Below, in pieces: positions 31,230-39,182 of a DNA stretch of 39,792 nt. The stretch comes from a virus. The position numbers were made by a program, and so were the translations under genes. Each line of letters begins with the position of its first letter. Positions within the stretch are counted from its first letter, which is position 1. Below the pieces are notes generated by a model that made no database searches, was not told the origin of the DNA, and was given only the letters and a program-made list of their open reading frames with translations. The DNA is taken from the IMG/VR virus record IMGVR_UViG_3300032240_001492, positions 1 to 39,792 of that record; one strand, given 5' to 3'.

Positions 31230-32990
31230 TTATTGACCAAATGTTGTACCAGTTGGAAGAATGTTGAAGTCAAGTTGAATGAATTCCGCAGTCTTTGTAG
31301 GTTGTAAATAAATTGTACCAACTAATTGGTTACGATCTACTACATCTGGAGTGTTATTAGTTTCATCCATTACTACTTGGAATGCATAAAGACCTTGTCT
31401 TTGTTGTACTGATTCTAAGTAAGGATTAACTTGGTTCAAGAATTTATTTCTAGTTACTTGAGTATTTGGTTCGAATACAATTGTTTGTCCAATTTGACCG
31501 ATATAATCTTTAAGAGCAATCAACAATCTTCTTACATTTACACGATCAAGTGCAGATGGTTTAGCTTGAAGAGTCTTTTGTCCGTAGATTACTGTACCAA
31601 CTCCAGGGAAAGAAGCAATTGGGTTAACTTTTCCTTGATAAAGAACGTTACGATCAGCCACACTCAACTTTCTTTCAGGTTGAAGTACAGTTGCCATTGC
31701 ACCTCTATTAAGACCTGCTGGTGCAAACCACTCAGCAGCTACTTTATCATTGTATTCATATACTGCTGGTACTAATGTAGAAGCAGGAACAAAGTTTACT
31801 TTACCAGTTTCACGGCTTCTAACTTGTAACCATGGCCAATATGTTGCTGCATAAGAGTTATCATATGAAGCAGCTTGACTAGTTACAGTTGTTATTTGTG
31901 AACCATATCCAACCATATCAATTACTGCTATAGAATCACCACGATCTTGAGCTAATCCAACTATACTATTTATAGTTGATGGAGCATTTTGAGTTGTTAA
32001 ACCAGGAGCATATAGAACATTAAACTTATATGAATCTTGGTTACTTAGTAAGCTAAGAGCTATTGTATAGTCTGCTGGATGTATACCTTGTATATTTGTA
32101 CTTGGACTGGTTACTACAGAACTTAAAGAAGGTATTGCTTCAAATAAGTTTACAGCGGCTTTTCCAAATGATCCAAAAATAACACCTGTCGCACCTGAAA
32201 ATGCACCATTTAATGAACCAGATCCAATTGCTGGTAGAGATGATGTATATTGAGCTCTAACCTGTCCAGATCCATCAAAATATCCAGGAGTTGGATAGTT
32301 AACAGAACTTACTCTTACATATCTACTCTTATTTTGATAAGACCCAGAAATTTGTAAATAATAGTTACCAGAAGAATCTTGAGTTATAGTTTGTGTTTGG
32401 TCACCAATAACATATGCAATATAGTTATTTTGATTAGGGTCTAATGAAAGACCATTCCATGTTTCAAGAATCGTTTTACTGTTATTATAATCATCACCGC
32501 GACGAATGATTAAGTTAAATAAACCAGATCCTGAGTTTGCAGAAGTGATTTCCCAACGAATATTAGAAGAAGATCCTGAAGCTAAAAGGCCATTTGTAGC
32601 AGATCCTGAGTTGTTCATTGTAACTCCTGAGGACAAAGTCTCAAGTGTAAAGGACATGCTAGTTGCATTAATGTTGGATGGTACAGGAGCACTAGCTGGT
32701 GTATAAGATCCTGATCCTACTCTTGTAACAAGAACAGAAACTCCGCCTTGTTCAAAGTAGTTAAGAACTGCCATACTAGTAAGGTACTCGTAATTAGCAC
32801 CTCCTGAAACAAATGCAGCTCCAAATATAGATTTGTAGTCTGAATAAGATGTTACTAGAGTCGGTGTATTTACTGGACCTGTTACTGTTGGACCTACAAT
32901 CGCAGCGCCTGCTTGAATTGGTCCTTGTGTTATTTGTGATAGATCGTTTTCATTTAAGAAAACCCCTGGGCTAATAAGTGTTTCGGCCAT
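31230..32990 (-). CDS. Contractile tail sheath protein (T4 gp18-like)
   Basis: A 586-residue sheath subunit. The N-terminus ISPGVFLNENDLSQITQGP and PTLVTSYSDYKSIFG, a central variable beta-rich insertion, and the C-terminal RETGKVNFVPASTLVPAVYEYND ... NRGAMATVLQPERKLSVADRNVLYQGKVNPIASFPGVGTVIYGQKTLQAK ... RVNVRRLLIALKDYIGQIG are the family core. The polymer surrounds the tube and contracts on infection. Its presence shows that the virion is a myovirus. It has a promoter-like octamer upstream. Confidence 0.97.
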   Translation of the reverse strand: MAETLISPGVFLNENDLSQITQGPIQAGAAIVGPTVTGPVNTPTLVTSYSDYKSIFGAAFVSGGANYEYLTSMAVLNYFEQGGVSVLVTRVGSGSYTPASAPVPSNINATSMSFTLETLSSGVTMNNSGSATNGLLASGSSSNIRWEITSANSGSGLFNLIIRRGDDYNNSKTILETWNGLSLDPNQNNYIAYVIGDQTQTITQDSSGNYYLQISGSYQNKSRYVRVSSVNYPTPGYFDGSGQVRAQYTSSLPAIGSGSLNGAFSGATGVIFGSFGKAAVNLFEAIPSLSSVVTSPSTNIQGIHPADYTIALSLLSNQDSYKFNVLYAPGLTTQNAPSTINSIVGLAQDRGDSIAVIDMVGYGSQITTVTSQAASYDNSYAATYWPWLQVRSRETGKVNFVPASTLVPAVYEYNDKVAAEWFAPAGLNRGAMATVLQPERKLSVADRNVLYQGKVNPIASFPGVGTVIYGQKTLQAKPSALDRVNVRRLLIALKDYIGQIGQTIVFEPNTQVTRNKFLNQVNPYLESVQQRQGLYAFQVVMDETNNTPDVVDRNQLVGTIYLQPTKTAEFIQLDFNILPTGTTFGQ

Positions 32991-33011
32991 TTACATTATT
33001 TTTATCTAGTA

Positions 33012-33019
33012 ATAAATAT
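33012..33019 (-). promoter_or_regulatory. ATATTTAT promoter-like octamer before the sheath gene
   Basis: Coding-strand GATATTTATTACTAG, octamer 21 bases before the ATG at 32990. Confidence 0.55.
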
Positions 33020-33040
33020 CAATACTTTATTCAAAACACT

Positions 33041-33277
33041 TTACTGAAATTCTCCTGTCTCTATATTTACATTAATGTTTCCGTACTTATCTGTTATATC
33101 TTGGAAAAATTTAGACTCTTCTATTTTTAGAGCTTTAACTTTCTGCTTTTGTTCTGCTGATTGAATATCTAGAATCGTTTTTTGATATTCTAATTCTCCT
33201 AAGATTGAAGCAATCTCTAAAGCGTCTTTTCTGATCAATTGTAACTTCTGAAGTTCTGTTTCTGTAAGTTGTCCCAT
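33041..33277 (-). CDS. Small coiled-coil phage protein, unknown
   Basis: A 78-residue protein with a long helical region (QLIRKDALEIASILGELEYQKTILDIQSAEQKQKVKALKIEE) and a C-terminal YGNINVNIETGEF turn. Proteins of this shape are common in phages of this type, from memory; the role is unknown, perhaps scaffold or tail accessory. I chose the ATG at 33275-33277, because the upstream in-frame ATG at 33307 lies beyond the promoter-like octamer and would add ten unrelated hydrophobic residues. Confidence 0.65.
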   Translation of the reverse strand: MGQLTETELQKLQLIRKDALEIASILGELEYQKTILDIQSAEQKQKVKALKIEESKFFQDITDKYGNINVNIETGEFQ

Positions 33278-33293
33278 AACGAGTGATTTTATA

Positions 33294-33301
33294 ATAAATA
33301 T
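33294..33301 (-). promoter_or_regulatory. ATATTTAT promoter-like octamer before 33041-33277
   Basis: Coding-strand CATATTTATTATAAAATC, octamer 16 bases before the chosen ATG at 33277. Its position supports that start over the upstream ATG. Confidence 0.5.
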
Positions 33302-33315
33302 GTACATTATAAATG

Positions 33316-33345
33316 AAAAAGGCCATTTTATTATATGGCCATTTT
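33316..33345 (-). terminator. Intrinsic terminator after the small membrane-protein gene
   Basis: The stem GGCCAT/ATGGCC (33321-33340), extended by AAT/ATT pairs on either side of the core, is followed on the coding strand by TTTTTC. It also carries a T-rich run on the plus side and might act in both directions. Confidence 0.85.
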
Positions 33346-33373
33346 CTTTATATTAAAAAACAAAATAACGATT

Positions 33374-33661
33374 TTATTTTTGAGTCTTAGTAGATTTTTT
33401 TGTAGAAGGTTTATCAGTTTTTTTTGCTGTTGCTTTCTTAGCTGCTTTTTTTACTTCTTCTACTACTTTTTTTTCTGCTTTAATAAGAACAGGTTTTTCT
33501 TTCTTAATTTCTTCTTTAACTTCAGCTACTACTTCTTCTATCTTTTGTACAAATTTAATAGGAGACGTTTCAGTAGATTCTGTTTGTTTACGATCTTTTT
33601 CTAGCTTGTAGATAATTGCACCTGCTACTAGAAGTGCTGCGATAACTAATGCGATTGCCAT
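33374..33661 (-). CDS. Small membrane-anchored Lys/Ala-rich protein
   Basis: A 95-residue protein with an N-terminal membrane helix (AIALVIAALLVAGAIIYKL, residues 2-20). An acidic/basic helical middle and a C-terminal histone H1-like tail follow (KKAAKKATAKKTDKPSTKKS). The tail could bind DNA or acidic surfaces at the inner membrane. No family is recognised. It is a single-gene unit with its own octamer and terminator among the tail genes. Confidence 0.6.
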   Translation of the reverse strand: MAIALVIAALLVAGAIIYKLEKDRKQTESTETSPIKFVQKIEEVVAEVKEEIKKEKPVLIKAEKKVVEEVKKAAKKATAKKTDKPSTKKSTKTQK

Positions 33662-33678
33662 AGATTGTTTATTTATTT

Positions 33679-33686
33679 ATAAATAT
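33679..33686 (-). promoter_or_regulatory. ATATTTAT promoter-like octamer before 33374-33661
   Basis: Coding-strand GTATATTTATAAATAAATAAAC, octamer 17 bases before the ATG at 33661. The forward T4-type box TATAAATA overlaps it here. Confidence 0.5.
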
Positions 33687-33732
33687 ACAAAAATAAATCA
33701 AAAATTAATAGAGTATATAATTTTTATTATAC

Positions 33733-34092
33733 TTATGAGGTTATGGGATTTAACCATGGTGCAGTCTGTATTAGTACTGGGGGATCAATTTGATTTTGTA
33801 TTTGCTGTGCAAGATTTTCTTTTAGTTGAGTTACTGCATCAGGATTATAATAGTTCATCCTATCCTCTACCCAATGTTGCACTTCAGCTTTAGTTAAATC
33901 ACCAAACTCGATCCATTCTTCATTAGGATCATAAGGAATATCAATTACTCCTATTGAACTAGCATTATAAGATCCAGTATTAGCATATAATTGCCAATGC
34001 ACGTTAAATACCATGTCTGTTTTACCAGATGCAGTTGGATAAGATTCTAATGGGTTAAATTGCCAGTCGTAAGTTACATTATTAATGTCCAT
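33733..34092 (-). CDS. DUF7936-like conserved phage protein
   Basis: A 119-residue protein. YDWQFNPLESYPTASGKTDMVFNVHWQLYA at the start, then EEWIEFGDLTKAEVQHWVEDRMN and a C-terminal LAQQIQNQIDPPVLIQTAPW match the general pattern (VHW ... FGDLT ... WV ... I..Q....P) of a small protein common near T4-like phage tail fibres. The function is unknown; a structural or fibre-attachment role is possible from its position beside the fibre genes. Confidence 0.65.
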   Translation of the reverse strand: MDINNVTYDWQFNPLESYPTASGKTDMVFNVHWQLYANTGSYNASSIGVIDIPYDPNEEWIEFGDLTKAEVQHWVEDRMNYYNPDAVTQLKENLAQQIQNQIDPPVLIQTAPWLNPITS

Positions 34093-34119
34093 TTTATTTA
34101 TTTTTTGTTTTATTATATT

Positions 34120-34743
34120 TTATGAATATTCTATTCTCATAATTAAGTTATCACCAAAATTAACAGCAGAACTTAAAGTCACTACTACATAAGGAAAATC
34201 ACCAGTAGTGTAAGTTCCAGTAACACTATTACTACCTTTAGAGACTCCGTTTATTTTTACATTCGCTGTTACTGTGTAAGTTCCATTAGTTTTTACTTGA
34301 AAATTTGCTCTAACTGAGTTAATTCCTGATGGATATCCTGTACCATTATTATATAAAGTTGATACTGTATTATTATCATCAACTGTGGCGGAAAATCTAT
34401 AGTTAACAGGGCAACTAGTTCCATTAGTGTTAGTACATAAAAGCCCAGCTACTGTAACAGTATCTCCAACTATAATTCCTTTACCGCTCGCTATTATTCC
34501 TTGAGATTGAAATCCAACTACTGATGAGGTTAGATTACTTTTAGTTACTAGCTGATTAGCTGATTTAGCTGCATAAGATGGGGACGATGTGTCTATATTA
34601 ACATACGTATCAGCATCTGTTTTTGTAATTTGCTCATTGCTAGTAGGTATAGTTGTTTTTTGTACTAAAATAGACGTGTCTACTGCGTCTTTAAGATTAG
34701 TAAAAGATATTGTTTGATTATCTGCTAAACCAGCCCAACTCAT
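34120..34743 (-). CDS. Fibre-associated structural protein, unknown
   Basis: A 207-residue protein. It begins MSWAGLADNQTISFTNLKDAV and has KADTYV-like and SYAAKSANQLVTKSNL segments in the first 75 residues. A beta-rich C-terminal region follows (VTVAGLLCTNTNGTSCPVNYRFSATV ... TYTVTANVKINGVSKGSNSVTG), which looks Ig-like. The ATG overlaps the tail fibre stop by 4 bases (ATGA), so the two are translationally coupled. It is likely a fibre connector or a virion decoration. Confidence 0.62.
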   Translation of the reverse strand: MSWAGLADNQTISFTNLKDAVDTSILVQKTTIPTSNEQITKTDADTYVNIDTSSPSYAAKSANQLVTKSNLTSSVVGFQSQGIIASGKGIIVGDTVTVAGLLCTNTNGTSCPVNYRFSATVDDNNTVSTLYNNGTGYPSGINSVRANFQVKTNGTYTVTANVKINGVSKGSNSVTGTYTTGDFPYVVVTLSSAVNFGDNLIMRIEYS

Positions 34744-37700
34744 AAATTGATTAATTTTTTAATTATTGTTTCAAGTTCTAAAACTCTTTTTTCCAATTCA
34801 GCTATTTTAAGAGTGTGCACGTCTATGTATTTTACTGATAGCTCTCCATTAGGATTAATTAGTTCAGGAGCTTGATCTCTAACTTGTTGTGCAGAGTAAC
34901 CGTATCTAATGTCATTAGATTCATCATCTTTTCTTATAAACTTAATTACATCTAAATTTAACCCTACATTTGGGTTAATTTCTAAAACTGTTTTCTTAGT
35001 TATATCTGATGTTTCATAGTATCCAGTTGCTCCAACAGTTCCATTTACCTCAAGTTTATAACTTGCAGGTGATGTAGTACCTATACCAACATTACCACTA
35101 GCGCTAATAAATAATCTAGTACTAGAGTTAGTAATAAGAACCATATCGCCAGTAGCGGCTTCATTTGCTAATGTAAGTTGTTTAGACCCTGCTGATGGAT
35201 AACCAAAATAGCCTTGTCTACCAACAGAGCTTGATGGATAGAACTCCATGTATGTGTGATCTGATCCCTGTAATAAAAAAGTACTTCCATTATCACTTGC
35301 TCTTACCTTTCCAGATACATCTAGTTTATATCCTGGTGATGTAGTATTTATACCAACATTACCTCCGGTTTGATATATTGTGCTACTTCCTAAACTATTA
35401 TTGGTAGACCATATAGGAATATAGTTTGTTGTACCTCCTGATATACTTGAAGCAGTAATAGCGTTATAAGCAACTGTAACTATACTTCCTGTATTATCAT
35501 AACCTAAATATCCATTAAGATATCCTGGGTTTGCTTTAAATGATGTAGTAGATGTATATTGATCAAATTGCACCTGCCCGGTATCATGAAAATAAAAATA
35601 AGATTGTCCTCCATTTAATGGTTTATTATTTCTAAAGACTGTTCGTGTACCTCTACGAACAGGTGATGAGGTCCAATCTTCTGTAGCTTGGATCCACATC
35701 ATTGAACCAATCTGAGAAGTCACTCCATCAAATCCATTATAATAATTTAGAGATATAATTGAACCATTAGTTACCTGTAGTGTTTGACTAGTAGAGTAAC
35801 CTACTTGAGTAGGTCCATACATAGTTATTCCGTCACCAGCTCCTGCATTATATGAACCAGTTCCTTGTGATACTAAAATTGCACCACTTACATGAAGAAA
35901 AGTTTGAGGATTTGGAGTATTTATACCGACATAACCATTTTGATCAATGCGTAGTCTTTCAACTAGGCCTGTGGTATTCATTGTAAATAAACCTAATCCT
36001 CCACCCACACCTTGATTAAGATATCCTCCAATTGCACCTCCATATCCATCTGTAGATGTTGTTGAACCTCCAGATGTTTTTCTTATTGTAAAATAAGTCC
36101 AAGATGTTCCTGATACATTTTCAGCAGATCTTACTCCACCCACAACAACATTTGAAGTAGAAGTTGAATATACTTCTAAAGGTTGAAATGGATTTGTAGT
36201 GCCTACACCTACATTGCCACTAGAATTAATAACAACATTATTTGTAGTTCCTCCATTTACTCTGAAAGAAAAGCCATTACCTGTAGAAGCCATAAAATAC
36301 ATTCCATCTGATGTAGATGTTGATGCTAATATTCTATTACCTCCATCAGCTGCGGAATTAAATCCTAATACTTTATAAGGAGATCCATAACTTGAATCGT
36401 CTCCTGCTACAATACCATTAAGAAATGAATTTCCTCCATTTACATTTAATTTATATGAACCTGGTGATGTAGTACCTATACCAACGTTACCACCTGATAA
36501 AATAGTCATTCTAGTACTAGAATTAGTAATAAAAACTATATCACCAGTAGCAGATTCATTGGCTAGTGTTAATTGTTTAGATCCAGCAGATGGAAATCCA
36601 AAATATGCTTGTCTACCAACAGAGCTTGATGGATAGAACTCCATGTATGTATGATCACTTCCTGATAGTATAAGACTATTTGCTTGTTTATATATAGTTG
36701 TTAAACCAATAACATGAAGTGGTGAGGAAGGGGTTATAGTACCAATACCAACATTGCCTGTTGAAGAGTTGATATACATTCTAACATTGTTAGAATTATC
36801 TTGGAAAGAGTGCGCTGTAGAAGCTGCATAATAGTGATTTCCTGATCCTGCATTATCTATTAGTATATAGCCATTTGTTCCTGCCGCTCTTAGTACTGTT
36901 TGAGCTGATCCTGTTATATCTAATTTAGCATTAGGAGAAGTAACTCCTATACCTACAGCTCCTCCATTTATGTATGAAGGATTATTAGCAGCAATGTAAT
37001 TAGTTAAAACTCCACTAGCATTATATTGACTTATAGTTGAACCATATCCTGAACCTCCTGCTATTATAGTAACATCGCTTCCTCCCTGTGCACCTATTCT
37101 TATTTGGTTTGCAACATCTAGTTTATATGATGGATTTGTAGTACCTATACCAACTTCACCACTAGCGCTAATAAATAATCTAGTACTAGAGTTAGTAATA
37201 AGAACCATATTACCAGTAGCAGCTTCATTAGCTATTGTTAATTGTTTAGAACCTGCTGATGGATAACCAAAATAGCCTTGTCTACCAACAGAACTTGATG
37301 GATAAAACTCCATATAAGTGTGATCGCCTCCTTGTAATAATAATGAGTTACCATTTTTATTAACAAGCGCAGATCCTCCAGAAACATGAAGTAAATAATT
37401 AGGTGTTGTAGTACCTATACCGATACTACTTGCTGATTGATACATTACACTACTACTTAAACTAGTGTTTGTATTCCATAATGGAATATAAGTTGCAGCA
37501 CCACCATTTATATTTGATGCCGTACCTGCGTATGATGCTGATGGTATAGAACCACTAAAATAAGATGCAGTAGCAGCATAAGAAGCAGTAGTACTTAAAG
37601 TATTAGTTGTAGCATTATATGAAAAACTACTACTATTAACTAAAATAGGAGCTTGACCTGATCCGCTAACAACAAAAGTAGGGTAGAATAAAGTACCGGC

Positions 37701-38534
37701 AACTGTATTAGTTATAATACTTGTGCTAGACGTTGCAGCAAGAGATGCAGATGTAGCATTAGTTACAGATGATGTAATAAAGTATGATGCTGTAGCTGCA
37801 TATGACGATGTTGTATTTAATGTGTTAGTTGCAGGATTATATGAAAAGCTAGAACTATTTACATATAGTGATTGACTATTAGAACCAGATACAACAAATG
37901 TGGGATACCATATACCTGTTTGTGTATTATTTATAGTAACAGCAGCAGTAGAAGTTGCTACTCCTTGTGCTACTGTTATAGGAAATGTCGTACCATCACC
38001 TTTTATAAAAGTAATAGTAGATGAATTTACTGTCGCGCTAATAACGCCTTGGAGTGGAAGTGATGCTGTGGTTGCATAAGATGCAGATATTGAACTTGTT
38101 GCAAATGAAGCAGTTGTTGAAAATGTTACTGAACTTGTTATAAAATATGAAGCAGTAGCGGCATAAGAAGCAGAGATTGCTGATCCTGCTGTAGTTGCAT
38201 AATTAGCTGTAGTTGCCGAACCTGCTGTAGTTGCATAAGTAGCGGTAGCTGCATTTCCATCTAAATTGCCTTTAAATCCTCCGGTCACATGAAGAATTCC
38301 GTCATAAGTTAAAGTAGGAACTCCACCAAATGACCCAGCACTATTATATTGAATTTGACCAGATGATCCTCCAGGAGTGCCTCCACCACCGCTACCTCCG
38401 TCTCTATAAAAGAAACGACCATTGCCGTCCGCAACAACATATCGAGTTATCGAACTGCTTACTGTAAGTGCTACTTGTAAGCTATTTAAAGTAGCATTTC
38501 CTTCTTGGCGAACTGCATGTATTGTGAATCCCAT
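34740..38534 (-). CDS. Tail fibre protein with C-terminal S74 self-cleaving chaperone
   Basis: A 1264-residue receptor-binding fibre. After an N-terminal virion-attachment part and a Ser/Ala/Thr-rich stretch with AASYF-type repeats, there are several copies of a beta-rich unit (HTYMEFYPSSSVGRQGYFGYPSAGSKQL ... NVGIGTTSP; DNA at 35073-35261, 36468-36656, 37137-37325). The last ~90 residues are the S74 intramolecular chaperone: TSDITKK with predicted cleavage before Ser1176, the Lys1180/1181 partner, YGYSAQQV and a C-terminal coiled coil ending KKLINL. These domains trimerise the fibre and then cut themselves off. The octamer is only 7 bases before the ATG, so its mRNA could be nearly leaderless. 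Confidence 0.92.
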   Translation of the reverse strand: MGFTIHAVRQEGNATLNSLQVALTVSSSITRYVVADGNGRFFYRDGGSGGGGTPGGSSGQIQYNSAGSFGGVPTLTYDGILHVTGGFKGNLDGNAATATYATTAGSATTANYATTAGSAISASYAATASYFITSSVTFSTTASFATSSISASYATTASLPLQGVISATVNSSTITFIKGDGTTFPITVAQGVATSTAAVTINNTQTGIWYPTFVVSGSNSQSLYVNSSSFSYNPATNTLNTTSSYAATASYFITSSVTNATSASLAATSSTSIITNTVAGTLFYPTFVVSGSGQAPILVNSSSFSYNATTNTLSTTASYAATASYFSGSIPSASYAGTASNINGGAATYIPLWNTNTSLSSSVMYQSASSIGIGTTTPNYLLHVSGGSALVNKNGNSLLLQGGDHTYMEFYPSSSVGRQGYFGYPSAGSKQLTIANEAATGNMVLITNSSTRLFISASGEVGIGTTNPSYKLDVANQIRIGAQGGSDVTIIAGGSGYGSTISQYNASGVLTNYIAANNPSYINGGAVGIGVTSPNAKLDITGSAQTVLRAAGTNGYILIDNAGSGNHYYAASTAHSFQDNSNNVRMYINSSTGNVGIGTITPSSPLHVIGLTTIYKQANSLILSGSDHTYMEFYPSSSVGRQAYFGFPSAGSKQLTLANESATGDIVFITNSSTRMTILSGGNVGIGTTSPGSYKLNVNGGNSFLNGIVAGDDSSYGSPYKVLGFNSAADGGNRILASTSTSDGMYFMASTGNGFSFRVNGGTTNNVVINSSGNVGVGTTNPFQPLEVYSTSTSNVVVGGVRSAENVSGTSWTYFTIRKTSGGSTTSTDGYGGAIGGYLNQGVGGGLGLFTMNTTGLVERLRIDQNGYVGINTPNPQTFLHVSGAILVSQGTGSYNAGAGDGITMYGPTQVGYSTSQTLQVTNGSIISLNYYNGFDGVTSQIGSMMWIQATEDWTSSPVRRGTRTVFRNNKPLNGGQSYFYFHDTGQVQFDQYTSTTSFKANPGYLNGYLGYDNTGSIVTVAYNAITASSISGGTTNYIPIWSTNNSLGSSTIYQTGGNVGINTTSPGYKLDVSGKVRASDNGSTFLLQGSDHTYMEFYPSSSVGRQGYFGYPSAGSKQLTLANEAATGDMVLITNSSTRLFISASGNVGIGTTSPASYKLEVNGTVGATGYYETSDITKKTVLEINPNVGLNLDVIKFIRKDDESNDIRYGYSAQQVRDQAPELINPNGELSVKYIDVHTLKIAELEKRVLELETIIKKLINL
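35073..35261 (-). repeat. 189-bp tail fibre repeat, copy A
   Basis: Encodes 63 residues from HTYMEFYPSSSVGRQ to a GNVGIGTTS segment. Near-identical to copies B and C; differences are mostly at third positions. Confidence 0.85.
36468..36656 (-). repeat. 189-bp tail fibre repeat, copy B
   Basis: Same length and reading frame as copy A; protein shows RQAYFGFPSAGSKQLTLANESATGDIVF, so it is the most diverged of the three. Confidence 0.85.
37137..37325 (-). repeat. 189-bp tail fibre repeat, copy C
   Basis: Same length and frame as copies A and B; the protein is RQGYFGYPSAGSKQLTIANEAATGNMVL. Confidence 0.85.
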
Positions 38535-38541
38535 TCTGAAT

Positions 38542-38549
38542 ATAAATAT
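38542..38549 (-). promoter_or_regulatory. ATATTTAT promoter-like octamer before the tail fibre gene
   Basis: Coding-strand GAATATTTATATTCAG, octamer 7 bases before the ATG at 38534, closer than at other genes. Confidence 0.45.
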
Positions 38550-38570
38550 TCATGATATTATTATCTTAAT

Positions 38571-39170
38571 TTATCTTTTTATCATGTCCACAATCATGTC
38601 TGCAACAACATTCCAGTACTTATCAATCATGAACATTCTAGTCTCTTCATTTTTATTTGCAACTGTTCCATCTTGCCAAACATAATAAATGTTAAATTCA
38701 AAGTCGCAATTAATAGGATAGTGGTCAAGCTTATTCATATCTCTCCATTTTTTATCCCAATAGAAATAACTGTTCTCTGAAATTGGAGGCCACTTGTGAG
38801 TTGGATCTTGAACTGCTCTTACAGATTTGTAGTAAGGATGCATGTGCCTCATCTTCCCTCCAGGTTTTAGAATACGATAACATTCATTAAAGAACTTTAT
38901 TCTTTCTGTTCCATCAAGATGTTCTATAAAATGAGAAGTAAAGATAGCATCAACTGATTCATCTTTAAATGGATATGGAAATTTAGTCAGGTCGTGAATC
39001 TTATCTACACCTTCGCATTTTGCAATATCTACTCCAATAACTTTAGTAACATCAACTTGCATGTTGTCTTTAAAAAATTCTGGAGTGGATTTATTTTGTC
39101 CGCAACCTAAATCTAAAGCTATAACTTCAACTTTTTTTTCTTTTTTAACTGTAACTTTTTCTTTTGCCAT
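38571..39170 (-). CDS. SAM-dependent methyltransferase (class I)
   Basis: A 199-residue methyltransferase. ALDLGCGQNKS (about 18-28) is the SAM-binding motif I. VIGVDIAKCEGVDKIHDLTKFPYPFKDESVDAIFTSHFIEHLDG contains motif II and the DAIFTSHFIEHL loop, and RILKPGGKMRHMHPYYKSV is motif IV. The substrate is not evident; small molecules, sugars or virion surface glycans are possible, since the next gene is a glycosyltransferase-like protein. No DNA recognition domain is seen, so DNA methylation is unlikely. It sits 36 bases beyond the fibre start with no obvious terminator between. Confidence 0.85.
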   Translation of the reverse strand: MAKEKVTVKKEKKVEVIALDLGCGQNKSTPEFFKDNMQVDVTKVIGVDIAKCEGVDKIHDLTKFPYPFKDESVDAIFTSHFIEHLDGTERIKFFNECYRILKPGGKMRHMHPYYKSVRAVQDPTHKWPPISENSYFYWDKKWRDMNKLDHYPINCDFEFNIYYVWQDGTVANKNEETRMFMIDKYWNVVADMIVDMIKR

Positions 39171-39182
39171 TTTACTTTATTT

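Noticed and set aside
33278-33307. Upstream ATG at 33307 for the small coiled-coil gene
   Set aside because: It would place the promoter-like octamer inside the coding region and add a hydrophobic segment unlike the rest; the ATG at 33277 fits better.
33711-33732. Terminator after the DUF7936-like gene
   Set aside because: GTATA/TATAC can pair, but the stem has mismatches, is purely AT and its T-run is interrupted; too weak to call.
37500-38260. CRISPR-like or tandem DNA repeats in the fibre N-terminal region
   Set aside because: The pattern is a Ser/Ala/Tyr/Thr codon repeat (ASYAATASYF) in the fibre protein, not a set of identical repeats with unique spacers.
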